Shown here piece by piece: positions 1 through 9,013 of a stretch of 64,000 nucleotides of DNA. The translations under genes were made by a program, and so were the position numbers. Under the pieces are notes generated by a model. The model was given only the letters and a program-made list of their open reading frames with translations. It was not told the DNA's origin and searched no databases. The DNA is taken from contig NZ_JAPLET010000026.1 of assembly GCF_026391055.1 (NCBI RefSeq), positions 868,001-932,000 on the forward strand. The letters are read 5' to 3'. How positions within the stretch are numbered: position 1 is the first letter of the stretch; each line of letters opens with the position of its first letter. The stretch comes from Spirosoma sp. (lineage in GTDB: Bacteria > Bacteroidota > Bacteroidia > Cytophagales > Spirosomataceae).

Positions 1-520
1 CGATCGGAATCGTACCTATGCCGAAATCAGACCGTTTGATGGTGCCGCTCGCTTTAAAACCAGCTTTTTCCTGCTCTTTACCACCCATGCCTTTCATGGC
101 AACAGGGCCAACCATAGTCACATTGAGCGTTACGGGTTTTGTAACGCCGTGCATAGTCAGATCCCCCATCAGTTTGTACTGCTTTCCTTCCACTTTTTTG
201 AACGACGTGCTCTTGAATGACAGGGCTGGAAATTTGGCGGCATCAAAGAAGTCGGGGCTTTTGAGGTGACCATCCCGGCGCTCGTTGTCGGTATTGATGC
301 TGTTTACATCGGCCGTTAATTCGAACGTGGCATCCGACAAATCGGCTTTTGCCGAGGAAATTTTTGCATCGAACGATTTGAAATTACCGTCAACATCCGA
401 CAGCAAATTGTGCGTAAGCGTAAAGCCTACCCGAGAGTGTGATTTATCCACCGCCCAGGTTTGCGCGTAAGCAGTTGACAGACTAAGCAGGGCAGCGATG
501 GAGAATACAAGTGTTTTCAT
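1..520 (-). CDS. YceI-family periplasmic protein, C-terminus cut by the window edge
   Basis: The reverse strand reads from ATG at 520 through the window start without a stop (about 173 codons). The N-terminus is a typical Sec signal peptide (MKTLVFSIAALLSLSTAYAQ) followed by TWAVDKSHSRVGFTLTHNL, the usual opening of YceI-like lipocalin-fold proteins. Further family features are the DATFELTADVNSINT segment, the RDGHLKSPDFFDAAKFP block and the GDLTMHGVTKPV block. YceI proteins are periplasmic or secreted beta-barrels that bind isoprenoid-type lipids; the exact role here is unknown. The gene lies 69 bp downstream of the TonB-type receptor gene on the same strand and could be read from the same transcript. 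It is absent from the ORF track because it runs off the edge. Confidence 0.9.
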   Translation of the reverse strand, partial: MKTLVFSIAALLSLSTAYAQTWAVDKSHSRVGFTLTHNLLSDVDGNFKSFDAKISSAKADLSDATFELTADVNSINTDNERRDGHLKSPDFFDAAKFPALSFKSTSFKKVEGKQYKLMGDLTMHGVTKPVTLNVTMVGPVAMKGMGGKEQEKAGFKASGTIKRSDFGIGTIPI

Positions 521-589
521 GTGTGTTTGAATTGGTTTGATAATAATTAACTGAACAGAGTAAAGTCTATGGTATTCGAACAAGTAACC

Positions 590-3190
590 TTATCGGGGTC
601 GACCGCCCGCCGGGGCCGCTGCGGGAGCTGCCTGTGGCTGACCACCACCGTCGCCTTCACCTTTTACGTCGTCATTACTAACCGAACGGCCCTTTTTGCG
701 GGGTGCTTCAAAGGTCATTTTGCCGATTCGGTACGAGAACGTCACTTTTACGTTTGAGTTGTACAGGTTAGTAACACTCACCGACGACAGCGTTGGCGTG
801 TTCAGCGTAGTGCGCATCGTTACGCCACCCGCGAAGTTCTCGGCAGCTAGTCCGATGCTGCCCCGTTTGTTTGCCACATCTTTCCGAATGCCCACTGAGT
901 ACATATAAAAGCTGCCCATAGTGCCCTGCAACTGGGGGCTTGGTCCCCGGAAAAAGCTGAACACCTGCGCGCTCCACCCTTTGTCGAGCTGAAGCTGGCT
1001 CATCAGCCGCCCGCCAAGGCTCACACCCGTATTGCTGATCGTGATCGACTTCCCGTCGGCACCCGGCGTCAGGCCCTGCATGTACACATAGTACGCATCA
1101 ATACCGCCGTTGACCGTCCATTTAGGTGTGATGCTAGTATTGAAAAAGATGTTGGTACCAACGGTGCGCTGTACGCCAATATTTTGAAACGTCGTGATGA
1201 TCGCCCCGGCCAGCGTATCGGATGGTATCCGGATTTGGGAGATACCGTTGTTGGTCAGCCGCCCGAATACGGAGGCATTGATGTACGTTTTCTTGACGGT
1301 CGAACTCAGACTAAGCTCAACGTTGTCGGTTAGTTCGGGGCTCAGGTTTGGGTTACCCACCATAATCATCTGTGGGTTGGCCGTATTTACGTTTGGGTTC
1401 AGTTGTTGCAAACCTGGCCGTTGAATCCGGCGGTTATAAGCGGCTTTTACGGTCGTTCCCCCTTTCAGACTTTTCGAAACATTGATGCTGGGCACCAGAT
1501 TGCTGTAACTGGGAATATTCAGGTTTGTATTTTCGTTTGCTTTTGCTGTAATACCCGTGTGTTCGTAGCGGGTACCCACTTTGAATGTGTATTTGCTGGG
1601 CGTTACGTAAGTGTAAGAAATGTACCCCGCGCCGATGTTCTGGTTGTAGAGCAATGAACCGGATGGATTTGTCGGGTCGAAAACCAGCTCACCCGTACTG
1701 CCGCCAAGCTGGTACTGAAACCGGCTATCAACCTGCCGCATAATAGCCTTGCCCCCAAATTCCAGCAATTGGTTTTTGCGGATGGGCGTCTGGTAATCGG
1801 TCTGGATCGTAAACTCCTGGTTGGTGTTGTTGTTGAGGTTGCGCTGGCGGCTGGTCAGCTCGCCCGTTTGGCCAAGAATATCGGCGTAGAAGTTATTAGT
1901 CAACCCTGTGCGGCTGTACTGAGTGGAGATAGACCATTCCTGCTGAGGCTTGAACGTCCGGATATAATCCAGGTTCATATCCACCGAGTTGGACAGATCT
2001 TTCCGGTCTACATCGCGATTCGACATATTGCGCAGTACTTCGTTGGCGTAAGTATTGGTCAACTGGGTTTGCTGCTGAATGAAATTTCGGGTACCAAACC
2101 GAACGTTAGCCGATAACGACTGATTTTTAGCCAGATCGTAGTCCATACCCAGCGTATATTGCCCGAATATCGGCTTGTCGAAAGCGGTACCCTGCTGGCT
2201 CGTCCGCAATGTCTGTCCGCCAACCTGCGTGGTTTGATCTAGGGTAGACGAAGCGCCATTGTACCCGGCGCGGCCGAAACCGCCCAGGGTCAGGCCCAGT
2301 TTACCCTGGCGGTACGAACCGTTCAGCCCCAGATTCGATGCGCGAAGCCCTGCTCCGGCATCAACATTCAGCGTCAGCCCATGCAGGGTATTCTTTTTAG
2401 TGACGATGTTAATAATACCGGCGGCTCCTTCGGCATCGTATTTGGCCGATGGGCTCGTGATCACCTCTACCGATTTAATCATGTCGGCGGGGAGTTGCTT
2501 AAGTGCATCGGCCACGTTGGCGGCCACAATGGTCGATGGTTTGTTGTTGATCAGTACCCGGATATTCTGGCTGCCCCGCAAACTAACGTTTCCGTCCAGA
2601 TCGACCGACAGCATGGGTACCCGCTTCAGCACATCCGAGGCATCGCCCCCTTTGGCGGTTATGTCTTTATCGGCATTGAACACCAGCCGGTCAACTTTTT
2701 CTTCGATGAGTGCCGCCTGCCCCGTTACCACAACTTCGCCCAGCGTACGCACATCGGCCGGGAGTTTTACAGAGCCCAGGTTGATGTCTGTGCCTTTTAC
2801 AACGGTGACCTTCTGCGAGTCGCGGGTTTTGTAGCCAATAAACGAATACTGAAGCCGGTAATCGCCCGGTGCCAGTTTAGTCAATGAAAACTGTCCTTTG
2901 GCATCCGATGTCGTTCCATCGATGGGCTTGTTGGTAGCAACATTTATGAGTGCAACGGTGGCAAACTCAACGGGTTTGCCCGAAGTCGAATCGACCAGTA
3001 TCCCGGCTATCTTCCCATTTCCTTTAGGCGTTTCTTCGGCCGCACCCGTAAATTCTTTTTTACGGCGCGTATCCTGCCCGCCGAAGCTACCAGGGCCACC
3101 ACCCGGAGGGCCAAACTGTGCATAGATGACACTGGGTTCAAGCAGAGTCGTTAACGTTCCTAAGAGCAGAAGGAGGAAATATCTTTTCAT
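590..3190 (-). CDS. TonB-dependent receptor-like outer-membrane beta-barrel protein
   Basis: 866 residues from ATG at 3190; the track's 3205 start is a GTG five codons upstream, and the ATG is preferred because it directly begins a signal peptide (MKRYFLLLLLGTLTTLL). After a Gly/Pro-rich linker comes a CarboxypepD_reg-like domain (about 65-150, GKIAGILVDSTSGKPVEFATV), then a TonB plug (about 155-270, with VLKRVPMLSVDLDGNVSLRG and SPSAKYDAEGAAGIINI), then a long barrel of the OMP_b-brl_3 type. The C-terminal 35 residues are again low complexity (GGGQPQAAPAAAPAGG). Such proteins usually import or bind a ligand at the outer membrane using TonB energy; no substrate can be read. It is divergent from a LytS/LytTR pair across 254 bp, which suggests but does not prove control by it. 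Confidence 0.9.
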   Translation of the reverse strand: MKRYFLLLLLGTLTTLLEPSVIYAQFGPPGGGPGSFGGQDTRRKKEFTGAAEETPKGNGKIAGILVDSTSGKPVEFATVALINVATNKPIDGTTSDAKGQFSLTKLAPGDYRLQYSFIGYKTRDSQKVTVVKGTDINLGSVKLPADVRTLGEVVVTGQAALIEEKVDRLVFNADKDITAKGGDASDVLKRVPMLSVDLDGNVSLRGSQNIRVLINNKPSTIVAANVADALKQLPADMIKSVEVITSPSAKYDAEGAAGIINIVTKKNTLHGLTLNVDAGAGLRASNLGLNGSYRQGKLGLTLGGFGRAGYNGASSTLDQTTQVGGQTLRTSQQGTAFDKPIFGQYTLGMDYDLAKNQSLSANVRFGTRNFIQQQTQLTNTYANEVLRNMSNRDVDRKDLSNSVDMNLDYIRTFKPQQEWSISTQYSRTGLTNNFYADILGQTGELTSRQRNLNNNTNQEFTIQTDYQTPIRKNQLLEFGGKAIMRQVDSRFQYQLGGSTGELVFDPTNPSGSLLYNQNIGAGYISYTYVTPSKYTFKVGTRYEHTGITAKANENTNLNIPSYSNLVPSINVSKSLKGGTTVKAAYNRRIQRPGLQQLNPNVNTANPQMIMVGNPNLSPELTDNVELSLSSTVKKTYINASVFGRLTNNGISQIRIPSDTLAGAIITTFQNIGVQRTVGTNIFFNTSITPKWTVNGGIDAYYVYMQGLTPGADGKSITISNTGVSLGGRLMSQLQLDKGWSAQVFSFFRGPSPQLQGTMGSFYMYSVGIRKDVANKRGSIGLAAENFAGGVTMRTTLNTPTLSSVSVTNLYNSNVKVTFSYRIGKMTFEAPRKKGRSVSNDDVKGEGDGGGQPQAAPAAAPAGGRPR

Positions 3191-3444
3191 TGTCAGTTGT
3201 ATCACGAATTAACTGACCAAAACAACATCTATTCTGTGAGCCGTAAAAACGCAATAGACCGTTAGGGTATAAACGTCGACAGAGACCCGGTTTTAACCGA
3301 TAGAATCGAATCACCCGATGCGACCTCCCGGAATGGCCGATCTATCGACTGAAAGACCGACCCTATCGGTGAATTCAGGTCAACCAGCGATTGACCGATG
3401 GGAAAATTAGAATTTGACGTAAACTTGCAGCTTCTCAAGCGATT
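3191..3444. promoter_or_regulatory. divergent intergenic region rich in CCGAT/ATCGG words
   Basis: This 254-bp gap separates the outer-membrane receptor gene (minus) from the LytS/LytTR pair (plus), so it should carry both promoters. Between about 3296 and 3402 it contains repeated ACCGAT, GACCGA and ATCGG words, including ACCGA-N5-TCGGT near 3357-3371. TAAACTTG at 3420-3427 lies 17 bp before the kinase ATG and resembles the Bacteroidota -7 element TAnnTTTG. That these repeats bind the neighbouring LytTR regulator is inference. Confidence 0.35.
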
Positions 3445-4512
3445 ATGGCTGCTACCCTGTTTTCACGCCGGTATGTTCCGCTCCTCAGTCATGTATTAGG
3501 CTGGGGATTGCTGGGCTATCTGCTTTTTTTCTCCCAGTCTTTTGGTTCAGAAATTCGACTTCCTGACTTGTTCTGGGTTCGGCAGGGCATTTTCTTCTGT
3601 CTTATGGTGGGCATGTTCTATCTGAATTCGCAGGTACTGGTTCCCCGGCTGCTGCTGCAGGACCAGCCGAGCCGCTACACGATGACGCTCATGGGTGTTA
3701 TCATTGGCATACTGCTCATTTTGTGGGCGGTCGAGAGTTGGTTCAACCTGCCGATTTTGGTGCACAGGGCGTTTCATCCCGATGGCAAGGGGCACCCCAA
3801 AACCTACGGATGGATTCAGCCAAATATGTTCACGATTTTACTAATGCTGGGCATGAGTACCAGCCTATCACTGCTCCAAAAATGGCAGGCCGATGCTAAC
3901 CTGAGGCTGGCGCTGGAACAGGCTAAAACAACCTCCGAACTGTCTTTTCTGAAGGCGCAGATCAATCCGCACTTCTTCTTCAATACGCTGAACAACATCT
4001 ATGCCCTCACCCTGCTCGATGTGGAAACGGCTCGCGAAGCCTTACACCGGCTTTCGCGTATGATGCGATACGTGCTGTATGATACCCAAACCGGTACAAC
4101 TCTGCTGAGTAAAGAACTCGCCTTCGTTAGCGACTACATCCAGCTCATGCAGCTTCGGCTGACGGATAAGGTAACCGTTACGCTTACCCCTCCCAGCCCG
4201 CTGAACGACCGGCCCATTGCGCCCATGCTCTTGCTCCCTTTTGTGGAAAACGCGTTTAAGCATGGCGTCAGCGCCCTGCATTCTAGCCAGATCCATATTG
4301 CCATTCAGCAACAGCAGAATCAGCTGCTACTCGATGTTCGCAATACCCTGTTTCTGGACAAATCACCCTCGCTCGAAACGGGCAACGGCATTGGCCTGAC
4401 CAACACCCGCCGACGGCTCGACCTGCTTTATCCAGGCCGTTATGCGTTACAAATCAACGAACAGACACCCTCCGGCGAATATCAGGTTCAACTAACCCTC
4501 GACCTATCATGA
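3445..4512 (+). CDS. LytS/YehU-type sensor histidine kinase
   Basis: 355 residues. Four hydrophobic segments fill roughly residues 12-145, and the His_kinase (PF06580) dimerisation/phosphoacceptor motif QINPHFFFNTLNNIY follows, with the likely phosphorylated His at 176. The HATPase region carries PMLLLPFVENAFKHGV (N-box) and GNGIGLTNTRRRLDLLY (G-box), as usual for this family, which lacks a classical HisKA domain. It is an inner-membrane kinase that should phosphorylate the LytTR regulator encoded next to it; the stop overlaps that gene's start by 4 bp (ATGA), implying translational coupling. The signal sensed is unknown, and no extracellular sensor domain is present. Confidence 0.95.
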   Translation: MAATLFSRRYVPLLSHVLGWGLLGYLLFFSQSFGSEIRLPDLFWVRQGIFFCLMVGMFYLNSQVLVPRLLLQDQPSRYTMTLMGVIIGILLILWAVESWFNLPILVHRAFHPDGKGHPKTYGWIQPNMFTILLMLGMSTSLSLLQKWQADANLRLALEQAKTTSELSFLKAQINPHFFFNTLNNIYALTLLDVETAREALHRLSRMMRYVLYDTQTGTTLLSKELAFVSDYIQLMQLRLTDKVTVTLTPPSPLNDRPIAPMLLLPFVENAFKHGVSALHSSQIHIAIQQQQNQLLLDVRNTLFLDKSPSLETGNGIGLTNTRRRLDLLYPGRYALQINEQTPSGEYQVQLTLDLS

Positions 4513-5273
4513 CTCTTTCCTGCATTGCCGTTGATGATGAGCCGCTGGCGTTGGGCCTTGTTTGTGCTTTCATTGAAAAAACGCCTTTTCTCCAGTTGGC
4601 CGGTCGCTACAGTAGCGCTGTCGAAGCCTTAGAGGGGTTACTATCCGGCCCTCCTGTGAATGTAGTTTTTCTGGATATCCAAATGCCGGACCTGACCGGC
4701 CTAGAACTGGCCCGCGTTCTGGAGCGGAGTAACCGGGGCGCACACACGACACGGATTGTCTTTACCACCGCTTTCGATCAGTTTGCGCTGGATGGCTTTC
4801 GGGTCGATGCGCTGGACTATTTGCTGAAGCCGTTCAACTACGAAGAGTTTTTACGGGCAGCGAGTAAAGCCCGGCAGTATTTTGATCTGGTTCAGCGGAC
4901 GGAACCAACCCCGGCAGCTCAGGCTCTGGCTGCTCCCAGCGAAATGGCCGACGATCACCTCTTTCTGAAAGTCGAGTATCAGTTGGTTCGCATTGCCTAC
5001 AACGACATTCTATACATTGAAGGACTGAAAGATTACGTGAAAGTATATCGGCAAAGTGAGCCGGATAAGCCTTTGTTATCACTGACGAGTTTGAAGGGTC
5101 TGGAAGAAAAATTGCCAGCCAATCAGTTCATGCGGGTTCACCGGTCGTTTATTATCTCTCTGCAACGGATCAGTGCGTTTACCCGAAACTCCGTCCAGAT
5201 CGGTTCGGTGGTCATACCGGTCAGTGATCAGTACAAAGATGTTTTTGGCCAGTTCATCGGACGATGGCTTTAA
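4509..5273 (+). CDS. LytTR-family response regulator
   Basis: 254 residues. The receiver domain (1-125) has the acidic pair at Asp9-Asp10, the phospho-acceptor Asp56 in VVFLDIQMPDLTG, and Lys in DYLLKPFNYEEF. A linker rich in Ala/Pro leads to a LytTR DNA-binding domain (about 150-254; DILYIEGLKDYVKVY and FMRVHRSFIISLQRI are typical). It works with the overlapping sensor kinase as a two-component system. LytTR proteins bind pairs of short direct repeats; targets cannot be read with certainty, although the divergent outer-membrane receptor gene is a natural candidate. Confidence 0.95.
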   Translation: MTLSCIAVDDEPLALGLVCAFIEKTPFLQLAGRYSSAVEALEGLLSGPPVNVVFLDIQMPDLTGLELARVLERSNRGAHTTRIVFTTAFDQFALDGFRVDALDYLLKPFNYEEFLRAASKARQYFDLVQRTEPTPAAQALAAPSEMADDHLFLKVEYQLVRIAYNDILYIEGLKDYVKVYRQSEPDKPLLSLTSLKGLEEKLPANQFMRVHRSFIISLQRISAFTRNSVQIGSVVIPVSDQYKDVFGQFIGRWL

Positions 5274-5378
5274 GGAAAACTGACTCCGCGGTCCTGCCTG
5301 ACAGTGGTTTTATGATACTCTCGACAAGTTGTATAGGGCAAAAATTGGGTAGAATGTTCGTTCAACCAAACTACTGCC

Positions 5379-5406
5379 TAACTTTAGCACCTGATAACTT
5401 TAGCAC
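5379..5406 (+). promoter_or_regulatory. direct repeat of TAACTTTAGCAC upstream of the YbjQ-like gene
   Basis: The 12-mer TAACTTTAGCAC occurs at 5379-5390 and again at 5395-5406, 16 bp apart, ending 8 bp before the ATG at 5415. Each copy resembles the Bacteroidota -7 hexamer region TAnnTTTG. The downstream copy is probably too near the start codon to be a promoter itself, so this may be a duplicated promoter element or a binding site. Confidence 0.3.
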
Positions 5407-5414
5407 GTCGTCCC

Positions 5415-5735
5415 ATGCTCGTAACTACTACCTCCAACATTGAGGGAAAAACTATTACAAAATACGTAGGTCTGGTTAATGGAGAGGCCATTATTGGAGC
5501 CAACCTTGTCCGGGATTTTTTCACCAGTATTAAGGATGTCGTAGGTGGTCATTCAGGCGCTTACGTACAGGCATTGCGCGAAGCGAAAAGCATTGCGCTT
5601 AAAGAAATGATCGATCAGGCGACCCGGCTGGGTGCTACCGCCGTGATCGGCGTCGACCTGGACTACCAGACCATTGGCGGCAACGGTTCCATGCTGATGG
5701 TTAGCGCCAACGGCACCGCCGTTGTTGTCGAATAA
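5415..5735 (+). CDS. YbjQ/UPF0145-family small protein
   Basis: 106 residues, the usual length of the UPF0145 (heavy-metal-binding domain, PF01906) family. Characteristic blocks are the N-terminal [20 protein letters not shown], the middle [15 protein letters not shown], and the C-terminal [14 protein letters not shown] plus [14 protein letters not shown]. Members form small oligomeric beta-rich proteins; a molecular role is not established despite the old heavy-metal label. It is a single-gene unit followed at once by a strong hairpin terminator. Confidence 0.9.
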   Translation: MLVTTTSNIEGKTITKYVGLVNGEAIIGANLVRDFFTSIKDVVGGHSGAYVQALREAKSIALKEMIDQATRLGATAVIGVDLDYQTIGGNGSMLMVSANGTAVVVE

Positions 5736-5757
5736 ATCATTGGACATAGCAATCATG

Positions 5758-5778
5758 AAAGGCCATTCGGCCTTTTTT
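5758..5778 (+). terminator. rho-independent terminator after the YbjQ-like gene
   Basis: AAAGGCC-ATTC-GGCCTTT followed by further T residues: a perfect 7-bp stem with a 4-nt loop and T tract, 22 bp after the stop codon. Confidence 0.85.
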
Positions 5779-5867
5779 GTGCCCTGGCACAGCCGTTTGC
5801 AGCTTTAACCGACACGGCATAAGTACCTCAAAATGAATGGTTAAGCTACCTCCGAGGTGTTATAACA

Positions 5868-6344
5868 TTAAATTTCTTCTTTTACTGACCCACACTTCAG
5901 CATCTTATCGCCGTAATATGGATTTCGTACCTCGCGCTTGTCGCTAAGCCAAAAGGCACCCTTCCCTTCAGCGGCCATCGGGCAGTACTGCACGTACGTT
6001 TTAGCTGGTTTAGTCGCTTTAGCCAGCGCAATCATACTGGTCGAAAGGGCTTCAAATTGCGTTCTTTGTGCGTCAACGTTATTCGTCCGACTAATGGTAG
6101 CCGCCCTGGCTTTCGCTGTAGCAAGGTTTTTTTTATCAATCGCCGACAGCCTGGCTGCGTCGACCTTACCCAGAGCAGTAACCAAAGCAGTTGCTCCCGA
6201 TTTGGCTTTAGGGGCATCAGTAGCCACCAGAGCATCTTTAACACTGTAGTAGGCACTCAGCGCCGGAGCGGTGGTTTGCGCCGAAGCGGCCAGGGAAAAG
6301 AGTAATAAGCCGACCGCGGCAAACGTAAAGCGAATTGTTTTCAT
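5868..6344 (-). CDS. DUF3347-domain secreted protein
   Basis: 158 residues from ATG at 6344; the track's longer version adds 27 codons upstream of an obvious signal peptide (MKTIRFTFAAVGLLLFSLAASAQ). The mature part is helical with a C-terminal YVQYCPMAAEGKGAFWLSD and NPYYGDKMLKCGSVKEEI. This Cys-Pro-Met and Met-x-x-Cys-Gly pattern is typical of DUF3347 domains, which also occur attached to CusB-like metal efflux adaptors. A copper or other soft-metal binding role is plausible from the Cys/Met residues but is inference. It stands alone, convergent with the YbjQ-like gene. Confidence 0.8.
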   Translation of the reverse strand: MKTIRFTFAAVGLLLFSLAASAQTTAPALSAYYSVKDALVATDAPKAKSGATALVTALGKVDAARLSAIDKKNLATAKARAATISRTNNVDAQRTQFEALSTSMIALAKATKPAKTYVQYCPMAAEGKGAFWLSDKREVRNPYYGDKMLKCGSVKEEI

Positions 6345-6721
6345 GAATTTATCGAATTGTCTGGATGAAACAGCAGTAATGAACAGCCATATCAATTGGC
6401 TTAAAGTGACCAGACAAAAAGCCACCAGCCTAAATAGTCCTGTTCAATAAAGCGGGTGGTTGTTCGTCTGCACTCTGGACATACGTTTACAGGCACAAAG
6501 GTATAAGCTTTGCCAGGAAATTAATTTATAGGATTCGCACAGGTAACTATACAATTCCCGAAAACGGCAGTGCAAGATTGTCCTTTATCATCGCATTAGT
6601 TAATCTGCACCGGGCCACCATCCGAATAATTAATAATCTAATTAAATAGGAGTCTACTCATCAAAAATAAAGAGATTTGAAACAGCCTAATCGGCTTGTA
6701 CCCACCCATTATTGAATCATT
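6345..6721. other. 377-bp divergent intergenic region
   Basis: It lies between the DUF3347 gene (minus) and the beta-helix protein gene (plus). It becomes AT-rich after about 6500 and must hold both promoters, but I see no clear TAnnTTTG box, hairpin or RNA gene. Confidence 0.4.
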
Positions 6722-8953
6722 GTGAACGCTTGTTTTTCCTGTTTTCTGATTTTTCTATCTGTTTCAGTCTACAGTCAATCTATCATTTATGTAACGCCCA
6801 CGGGGGCGGGCACTCAGTCCGGTTCATCGTGGACCAATGCCCTGCCAGGCAATTCGCAGTTACGGAGTAAGTTACTCTCGGCATCGGCAGGAACACAGCT
6901 CTGGCTATCCGGTGGGCAGTATTCTCCTGGCTCATCACGAACTGAAACCTTTGCCATTCCATCGGGTGTACAGGTATATGGTGGATTTATGGGTAACGAA
7001 ACGGCCCTGAGTGATCGCTTGCTGAGTTCGCCTTCCAGCACAACCCTAACAGGTGAAATCGGCGACCCAACCAGCATCACGGACAATAACTACCATGTTA
7101 TAACCTTCACGAACGCATCCAGCGACACACGCCTGGATGGCGTGGTCATTACGGGAGGAAATTCAGACGCCAGTACATCCCCGCATGATTCAGGGGGCGG
7201 GATCTACAATAATGGTAGTGGTACAGGCAACAAAAGCAGGCCTATTCTGACAAACTGCCTGATTACAGCGAACACGGCCGTTAATGGCGGAGGCCTTTAC
7301 AACGATGCCCACGACGGCGGAGAGAGTTCACCCACGTGTATAAACTGCATTTTTCAGGAAAACAGTGCCTCCTTTAGTGGGGGTGGCGTTTACAACTACG
7401 GCTACCGGGGCTTTTGCAGTCCCATGCTAACAGGCTGCGTGTTCAGGCGAAACAGGGCTGTCGTCGGAGGAGGCTTCTTCAGCAATGCTACCTTCAACGC
7501 AGCCATAAATAACCCGATACTCACCAACTGTGTGTTTGAAGAGAATACCGCCAGTTCAGGGGCGGGCCTTGTCTTCGCCAGTGGACTCTATGCCTTTCTC
7601 CACCCCATCCTAACCAATTGCCTGATCAACCATAATCAGGCCAGCGGCTCTGGGGGAGGTATTCAGGTCTCTGCCACCATTGGCTGCTCGGCCGATCCTA
7701 CACTCATCAATTGCGTGCTGGCCGATAACTCAGCCGGAACAGCCGGAAGCGGTATCTATAGCGCGTGTTACAGTGATTCATATATAACCATCCGCCTAAC
7801 AAACAGCCTTATATGGACAAACGATATTGCCCACGATACCGGCTCGAACAGAATAGCACCCACCTACGCCATAACGTACTCCAACGTTCAGGGAGGGTTT
7901 TCGGGTACGGGCAACACAACTGTTGATCCGCTGTTCGTTGACCCGCCCAGTAATAACTACAAGGTACGCCCAAACAGTCCGGCCATAAATACCGGCGATC
8001 CTGCCAGTACAACCAGCACCGTTTCGGCAACGGATCTGGCTAATGAGCCACGAATTGTGAACGGCCGAATCGATAGGGGTGCCTACGAGTACATTCCTAT
8101 GGCTGACCTACGCATGACACTCTCCGTCAACACACGCACACCGGCGGTTAAACAACCCATTGAGTATAAACTGACCATTACCAACGACGGCCCCGACCCG
8201 GCTACCAATGTTACTTGGTACAATCGACTCCCGCCCTCTTTGAGCTTCGCGGGAGGTAAGGATGTATCCAATTCGTTTACCCTGGTTTATGGCACAATTG
8301 CTTCACTGAAGCCAGGAAAATCGACAACGTTCTCCTACCAGTTGCAGCCCGAACAACCCGGGCGCTATAGCAACGCGGCCCAGATCACAACCAGTGACCA
8401 AAGAGATCCTGACAGCCAGCCTAATTCCGGTACCGGCGACGGCCAGGACGATGCCGCGCAAACGGATGTCCGTACCACGGATGACAACGGTGCTGTCTAT
8501 GTATCACCGAATCTAAATCAGGCTCCCTTGCCGTCGGTTACCTCAAACCAACCCGCTCCAGACCCTACAAAAGCCGACCTTAGTTTATCTATTTCCCTTT
8601 CGAACCGAACCCCGCGCGTGGGTGATGTGGTGGCGATTACCTGTCAGGTTAGTAACGCAGGCGAATTGACAGCAACGGGTGTGTCCCTGACGCTCACTCT
8701 TCCAACAGGCCTTTCCTTTGTGTCGGGTTCCGGATTTACCCAGACGGGGCAATCGCTTATGGGAACGGTTGGGACCGTCAAGGCGGGAGCTCAGGCTCTG
8801 CTAACTGCCCACGTACGCATTAACCTACGCAACGCAGCCTTGTTGTTCGCAGAAATCCTGACCAGCAATCAACCAGATCCCGATAGCCAGCCAGGTTCCG
8901 GCACAACGGATGGCCAGGACGACATGGCCACCGCCGATTTCCGCGTGCCATGA
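6722..8953 (+). CDS. secreted parallel beta-helix protein with choice-of-anchor Q and two DUF11 domains
   Basis: 743 residues from a GTG start; an in-frame TGA at 6713-6715 rules out an upstream ATG. A signal peptide (about 1-18) is followed by a right-handed beta-helix region (about 25-420) made of repeats of the type PILTNCVFEENTASSGGG, rich in Asn, Ser and Gly. It closes with a choice-of-anchor-Q-like tail (NSPAINTGDP and RIVNGRIDRGAYEY). Two DUF11/CARDB-like Ig-fold repeats follow (about 460-550 and 625-720), each ending in a similar Asp/Gln-rich linker (DPDSQPxSGTxDGQDD). No type IX sorting tail or catalytic motif is visible. It is probably an exported adhesin-like or carbohydrate-associated protein. 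Confidence 0.8.
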   Translation: MNACFSCFLIFLSVSVYSQSIIYVTPTGAGTQSGSSWTNALPGNSQLRSKLLSASAGTQLWLSGGQYSPGSSRTETFAIPSGVQVYGGFMGNETALSDRLLSSPSSTTLTGEIGDPTSITDNNYHVITFTNASSDTRLDGVVITGGNSDASTSPHDSGGGIYNNGSGTGNKSRPILTNCLITANTAVNGGGLYNDAHDGGESSPTCINCIFQENSASFSGGGVYNYGYRGFCSPMLTGCVFRRNRAVVGGGFFSNATFNAAINNPILTNCVFEENTASSGAGLVFASGLYAFLHPILTNCLINHNQASGSGGGIQVSATIGCSADPTLINCVLADNSAGTAGSGIYSACYSDSYITIRLTNSLIWTNDIAHDTGSNRIAPTYAITYSNVQGGFSGTGNTTVDPLFVDPPSNNYKVRPNSPAINTGDPASTTSTVSATDLANEPRIVNGRIDRGAYEYIPMADLRMTLSVNTRTPAVKQPIEYKLTITNDGPDPATNVTWYNRLPPSLSFAGGKDVSNSFTLVYGTIASLKPGKSTTFSYQLQPEQPGRYSNAAQITTSDQRDPDSQPNSGTGDGQDDAAQTDVRTTDDNGAVYVSPNLNQAPLPSVTSNQPAPDPTKADLSLSISLSNRTPRVGDVVAITCQVSNAGELTATGVSLTLTLPTGLSFVSGSGFTQTGQSLMGTVGTVKAGAQALLTAHVRINLRNAALLFAEILTSNQPDPDSQPGSGTTDGQDDMATADFRVP

Positions 8954-8994
8954 AACAGGAAAGGCGAGCCATGAGGCTCGCCTTTCCTGTTTCA
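8951..8994. terminator. bidirectional terminator, perfect 20-bp stem containing the TGA stop codon
   Basis: Arms 8951-8970 and 8975-8994 are perfectly complementary around the loop ATGA. The left arm begins with the TGA stop of the beta-helix gene. The hairpin lies between convergent genes and can terminate both. Confidence 0.8.
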
Positions 8995-9013
8995 TTTCAT
9001 ATTCATTTGTCGA

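Noticed and set aside
2259-2834. 191-aa plus-strand ORF opposite the TonB-type receptor
   Set aside because: Shadow of the receptor's minus-strand codons; no motif, and the receptor reading is unambiguous.
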